The translations under genes were made by a program, and so were the position numbers. From contig JACQTR010000005.1 of assembly GCA_016210705.1 (NCBI GenBank), positions 1-8,483 of the forward strand: a stretch of DNA of 8,483 nt, read 5' to 3'. Shown piece after piece: positions 5,334-8,483 of this stretch. How positions within the stretch are numbered: position 1 is the stretch's first letter; every line of letters starts with the position of its first letter. This stretch comes from Chloroflexota bacterium. Lineage in GTDB: Bacteria; Chloroflexota; Dehalococcoidia; JACQTR01. A model generated the notes under the pieces. That model searched no databases, was not told where the DNA came from, and was given only the letters and a program-made list of their open reading frames with translations.

Positions 5334-6587
5334 TTACTCTAGGCGCATAGTATCTCGACGCAAAAGGTAGTCGAAGGTCCAGTCCAGGGCTACGCTTACC
5401 TGATTTCGCACGTCTGGGAGCTTCGATAAGTGCACTAGTCGCCACAGGAGCCAGGCAGGAAAGCTATTGAAACACCTGCCAGCGACTTTGGCCAGGGAGG
5501 CGTTCCTACCTAAAGCAACCAAGTTACCTTCGTACTTATAGCGGAAGGGTATCTGGTCTTGGCCTTTTAAAGCCCGAACTATGTTAACGGCCATCGCTTT
5601 ACCCTCCTGGGCCGCCACTGCTGCCGTACAAGGCAACGGGCGCTCTGAGCCAGGCTCTACAAAATAGGCGTTGTCTCCGGCGGCGTATACCCCTGTCCAC
5701 AAGGGCAGCCGCAGTGTCTCTCTCACCACTGCACGGCCATCTTTGCTCTTAATGATGGGCAACGGCTCCAATAAGGGGGAAGGCCTGATCCCGGTGGCCC
5801 AGATAACAGTGTGAGCGGGAAGGGTTATCCCTTGAGCGGTATGCAGTCCGCCCTCTTCTATGCCCACGATACGAGTGCTGCAGTCGACCTTTATTCCACT
5901 TTGTTGTAGCTTTTTAAGGGCTAGAGCTGCTAAACCTGTGTCCATTCCTCCTAGAAGGGCCGGACTGGCCTCACAGACCAGAAGGCTTACCTCTGCGGGA
6001 TTAATTTTGGGAAAATCACGGGATAGGATGGAGTGCACTAGGTCATTCATAGACGCCACCAATTCTACTCCCGTGGCTCCACCACCCACCACCGCTATGC
6101 TCAGCAGGTGGCGGCGAACCACCTCATCGGTGGTCCACTCCGCCTGGCTATAACTTTCTATGATTCGATACTTTATGGCCATAGCTTCTCGCAGAGTTTT
6201 AAGGGGTAATGCGTATTGCTCTGCCTTGGGTACACCGAAGAAGTTAGTCGTGCTGCCTAATGTAATTGCTAGAAAATCGTAATCTAATTCGGTTTTATCT
6301 AGGACTATATTTTTATTGGCCAGATCAATAGCGTGAATTCCGCTCTCATAGAATTGGAAGGTTTTTCGGCGCATCAGCCAGCGGATGGGATAAGCAATGT
6401 GGCCTGGCTCCACTTCACCGGTGGCTGCTTGATAGAGTAAAGGGGTAAAAAGATGGTAGGGATTGCGATCCACGAGGACTACCTCAGTATTGTCGTCCTC
6501 ATGGAGTAATCGTGCCAGCTCCATAATAGCTGTTAAGCCAGCAAAGCCGGCTCCTAAGATTACGACCCGTTTTTTTTGAGACGCCAT
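5334..6587 (-). CDS. ndh: Type II NADH:quinone oxidoreductase (NDH-2), 417 aa
   Basis: NDH-2 is a non-proton-pumping flavoprotein that sits on the cytosolic membrane face and passes electrons from NADH to quinone. The two dinucleotide folds are clear: the FAD site GAGFAG (12-17) with D40 ending its second strand, and the NADH site VVGGGATGVE (166-175) with E206 ending its second strand, which favours NADH over NADPH. ATGIRP (264-269) and AAGDNAYF (302-309) are the usual second FAD contacts. AAQEG (325-329) carries the AQxG motif near the quinone site. The C-terminal stretch 378-410 is rich in W, L and R and fits the amphipathic membrane anchor. The length is typical. The gene begins 12 nt after actE, so it is probably the last gene of the ACIII operon; its Shine-Dalgarno is weak, suggesting reliance on translation of actE. 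A sulfide:quinone reductase is less likely, since its characteristic cysteines are absent. Confidence 0.93.
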   Translation of the reverse strand: MASQKKRVVILGAGFAGLTAIMELARLLHEDDNTEVVLVDRNPYHLFTPLLYQAATGEVEPGHIAYPIRWLMRRKTFQFYESGIHAIDLANKNIVLDKTELDYDFLAITLGSTTNFFGVPKAEQYALPLKTLREAMAIKYRIIESYSQAEWTTDEVVRRHLLSIAVVGGGATGVELVASMNDLVHSILSRDFPKINPAEVSLLVCEASPALLGGMDTGLAALALKKLQQSGIKVDCSTRIVGIEEGGLHTAQGITLPAHTVIWATGIRPSPLLEPLPIIKSKDGRAVVRETLRLPLWTGVYAAGDNAYFVEPGSERPLPCTAAVAAQEGKAMAVNIVRALKGQDQIPFRYKYEGNLVALGRNASLAKVAGRCFNSFPAWLLWRLVHLSKLPDVRNQVSVALDWTFDYLLRRDTMRLE

Positions 6588-6599
6588 ATTCTTATTACC

Positions 6600-7121
6600 C
6601 TATTCTCCGGAAACCGATCGAATGAAGATCACTAGATGCCACCGCTCTTGAGGGGTCAATAAGCGCCCAAAGGGGGGCATGTAGCCCAGCCCGTTAGTGA
6701 GAATCCAATAGAGCTCTCCATCGCGGCGGGAGCGAACCCGCTGGCTGGCAAAATCTACCGGAGCTGTGCCCCCGCCCTGCACGAGGGGCTCCATCACGAC
6801 TCCATTGCCCCTGCCGCTGGCACCATGGCACACCGCGCAGTTCAACTGGTAGATTTGGGTACCTCTGTCCAAAGTTTCGGGTGTCTTGGCCACGGGATTG
6901 CTCAAGTCTGCCGCCTCAGGGAAGGAATAAGCCACTTCTTTGCCGGTGATAGGAACGGCTTCGCCTGGGGGTTCCAGGCGAGGTGGCTCATAGGAGCGGA
7001 AAGAGGGTTGATAATGCATTTCGGGGAAGACGTCTACTGGGTAGGCGCCGCGGGAGCAAGCGGACGCCGCTCCCATAGCCCCCAAAGCTACGATGAGCAA
7101 GATTACTCTAAACTTGTTCAA
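6600..7121 (-). CDS. actE: ACIII subunit ActE, lipoprotein monohaem cytochrome c, 173 aa
   Basis: The product is a membrane-anchored periplasmic cytochrome c of the alternative complex III. It begins with a lipoprotein-type signal: N-terminal charges, a hydrophobic stretch (VILLIVALGAMGAA), then the lipobox-like ASAC with the lipidated cysteine at C22. A proline-rich linker (about 45-55) leads to one haem c site, C95-A-V-C98-H99, followed by the GASGRGNG loop. The likely axial methionine is M148 in LGYMPPFG. The C-terminal helix, with ERWHLVIFIRSV, is typical of class I cytochromes. The start is TTG at 7121-7119, overlapping the actD stop as TTGA; the GGAGGAGGAG that serves as its Shine-Dalgarno also encodes the glycine-rich end of ActD. 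In the complex, this haem passes electrons on toward the terminal oxidase or its mobile carrier. Confidence 0.88.
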   Translation of the reverse strand: MNKFRVILLIVALGAMGAASACSRGAYPVDVFPEMHYQPSFRSYEPPRLEPPGEAVPITGKEVAYSFPEAADLSNPVAKTPETLDRGTQIYQLNCAVCHGASGRGNGVVMEPLVQGGGTAPVDFASQRVRSRRDGELYWILTNGLGYMPPFGRLLTPQERWHLVIFIRSVSGE

Positions 7122-7645
7122 TCTCCTCCTCCACCGGGATAGCGCCGCTTGATCTCGATTACCCCAGCCTGAGAAAGGGCTTGTTCCGCTTGGGGGCGGC
7201 GGTCTTCAAGGCAAGAGACCAAAAGGCCGATGTATCCTTGGGTAATACGCCGGTCATAAAGTCCTAGGCTCCATCGGGGGAGTCGGGACTCAAAGATAAT
7301 GCCTAACACGGTGAAAATAATTGCCCCCAAAAGGGTAGCTTCGTAGGCGATAATGAACATAGGGGGGAGGGAGAGAATGGGTTTCCCCCCGGTCACTAAA
7401 GGAAAATCCAACTGTGTGGCTGCGGTAAGCAGGACGGCCACCGAGAGGCCAGCGGCAGCGCCCACGAAAGGAAATACAAAGAGTTTGTGTTTTACCGGCT
7501 TCTCTCCAAAAGCCCCCTCAGGATAGGGGGTGCTGGTAAGGATTTCGTAGTCCTGAGAGGCAAAGCCTGCCTTCTCCAGGGCTTCTACACCGCGGGCGGC
7601 GGTTTCGGCGTCTGGGCACAAACCCAAAAGAGTTACCTTTTCCAT
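7118..7645 (-). CDS. actD: ACIII subunit ActD (DUF3341 membrane protein), 175 aa
   Basis: ActD is the small two-helix membrane subunit of alternative complex III. A soluble N-terminal domain (1-55) comes first, recalling a ferredoxin-like sensor of the form LGLCPDAETAARGVEALEKAG. It is followed by TM1 at about 57-78, the family signature GGKP (86-89) between the helices, TM2 at about 97-119 beginning after LPPMFIIAYE, and a C-terminal domain whose SCLEDRR and ALSQAGVIEI segments also match the family. The start ATG at 7645 has GAGG 6 nt upstream, overlapping the actC stop region (8-nt gap). The stop TGA overlaps the TTG of actE. No cofactor is expected; the subunit is structural. Length and neighbours agree with DUF3341. 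Confidence 0.9.
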   Translation of the reverse strand: MEKVTLLGLCPDAETAARGVEALEKAGFASQDYEILTSTPYPEGAFGEKPVKHKLFVFPFVGAAAGLSVAVLLTAATQLDFPLVTGGKPILSLPPMFIIAYEATLLGAIIFTVLGIIFESRLPRWSLGLYDRRITQGYIGLLVSCLEDRRPQAEQALSQAGVIEIKRRYPGGGGD

Positions 7646-7653
7646 TGGTTACC

Positions 7654-8483
7654 TCACTCCCTAATAGTACCTCTCACCTCAAGCTCGCCCACTTTTAGAC
7701 TCTGTTTTAAGACTTGGGCTTCTTTTTGGTCGTAGATGGGGATCAACGGGAAGATCTTAGAAAACACTAGCAAGCCCAGGAGGACCAGGGCAAAGGAGGC
7801 GGCGATGATCATGATTTCGGGGAGACGGGGAGTATAAGTGCCCCAAACAAAGGTGAAGGGCTGCTTGCGCGCCAGGCTGGGTATTATTATGAGGAAACGT
7901 TCCAGCCACATGCCGATGTTCACCAACAGGCCCAGGAGGAACATGAGCCTGATGTTGTGACGCACTCGGGACGAAAGCCAAAGAGGCACCGGTATGATGA
8001 AGGCGCTGAAGAGAAATATCAAAAAGAGCATGGACCAAGGAAACTGAAAGACCTGCATCTCTCGTAGGGATACCTCCTGCCCCTCCAGTCCGTAAAGCCC
8101 AAAAACGAACTCTAGAAAGAAGAAAAAGAACCAGGTGATGGCGACAACGATGAGGAGTTTTCCCAAGGCATCAAAGTGTTCAGGTAGGATGTATTTCCGC
8201 CAGCCGAAAAGCCAACGCATCAGGGCCATGATGGCTACCACAGCCGATACCCCGGAGTGGATGGCGCCCATCACAAAATAGGGGGCAAAGATGGTGGCGT
8301 GCCAGCCCCCGACGCCTACAGCGGCGGCAAAATCCCAAGATACGATGCTATGAACCGAGACGAAAACGGGCAGGATAAGAGCTGAAAGAAGTATACCTGC
8401 TAAGGCTTGTAGGCGCCACTGACGGTAAGTCCCCCGCCAGCCCAAAGATAGGAGCCCGTAGAAAAGGCGCCGCACTCCCGAAC
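7654..8483 (-). CDS. actC: ACIII subunit ActC, NrfD/PsrC-like quinol-site membrane protein (N-terminus cut by window edge)
   Basis: The reading frame runs open off the right edge. About 275 residues are visible and family members are near 450-500, so the N-terminal part is missing; the GTG at 8475 is unlikely to be the true start. Numbering from that GTG, six hydrophobic segments are visible: about 23-46, 58-88, 104-129, 140-167, 175-201 and 221-248. Conserved ActC/NrfD features are present: SWDFA...GWHATIFAPYFVMGAI (46-71), with the histidine and proline of the quinol region; LPEHFDALGK (97-106) at a helix entry; and NIGMWLERFLII (186-197), a strong family signature. The C-terminal 25 residues are soluble. 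ActC is thought to bind menaquinol near the periplasmic side and hand electrons to the Fe-S and haem subunits encoded upstream, outside this window. ActF is its paralogue; gene order before actD favours ActC. Confidence 0.85.
   Translation of the reverse strand, partial: SGVRRLFYGLLSLGWRGTYRQWRLQALAGILLSALILPVFVSVHSIVSWDFAAAVGVGGWHATIFAPYFVMGAIHSGVSAVVAIMALMRWLFGWRKYILPEHFDALGKLLIVVAITWFFFFFLEFVFGLYGLEGQEVSLREMQVFQFPWSMLFLIFLFSAFIIPVPLWLSSRVRHNIRLMFLLGLLVNIGMWLERFLIIIPSLARKQPFTFVWGTYTPRLPEIMIIAASFALVLLGLLVFSKIFPLIPIYDQKEAQVLKQSLKVGELEVRGTIRE

Overview
The window is a piece of a bacterial chromosome of roughly 50% GC. It has no rRNA, tRNA, mobile element or CRISPR array. Several traits appear together: an alternative complex III (ACIII, Act) gene set, a PAC2-family protein, a SelW-like selenoprotein read through an in-frame UGA, and frequent AGG arginine codons. 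This mix would fit Chloroflexota, for example a Dehalococcoidia-like lineage, but that placement is an inference from gene content and not proven by the sequence.

Layout. Bases 2-88 hold the last 28 codons of an unidentified plus-strand gene. It converges on a minus-strand HD-domain phosphohydrolase (98-649). Next comes a plus-strand two-gene unit: a 55-residue treble-clef zinc finger with a GTG start (881-1048), overlapping by ATGA a 278-residue protein that I do not recognise (1045-1881). A candidate promoter and a perfect 8-bp inverted repeat precede the pair. A PAC2-family protein follows on the minus strand (1999-2886); its only start codon sits directly behind a promoter-like sequence, so the mRNA is probably leaderless.

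Divergent from PAC2 is a plus-strand redox cluster: a SelW/Rdx-family selenoprotein with a CVPU motif (3115-3363), an FMN nitroreductase-family protein (3431-4105), and an Old Yellow Enzyme-family flavoprotein with a four-cysteine cluster at its C-terminus (4179-5294). The selenoprotein is the item most easily missed, because its UGA at 3157-3159 reads as a stop. A hairpin matching bacterial SECIS rules lies 3' of that UGA.

The right end is a minus-strand respiratory operon read from the right edge leftward: actC (NrfD-like quinol-site subunit, cut by the window edge), actD (DUF3341), actE (lipoprotein monohaem cytochrome c) and ndh (type II NADH dehydrogenase). Spacing is tight (8-nt gap, 4-nt overlap, 12-nt gap). 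In the inferred electron path, NDH-2 passes electrons from NADH to the quinone pool and ACIII oxidises the quinol and reduces a periplasmic carrier. The gene directly after actE is ndh and not actF.
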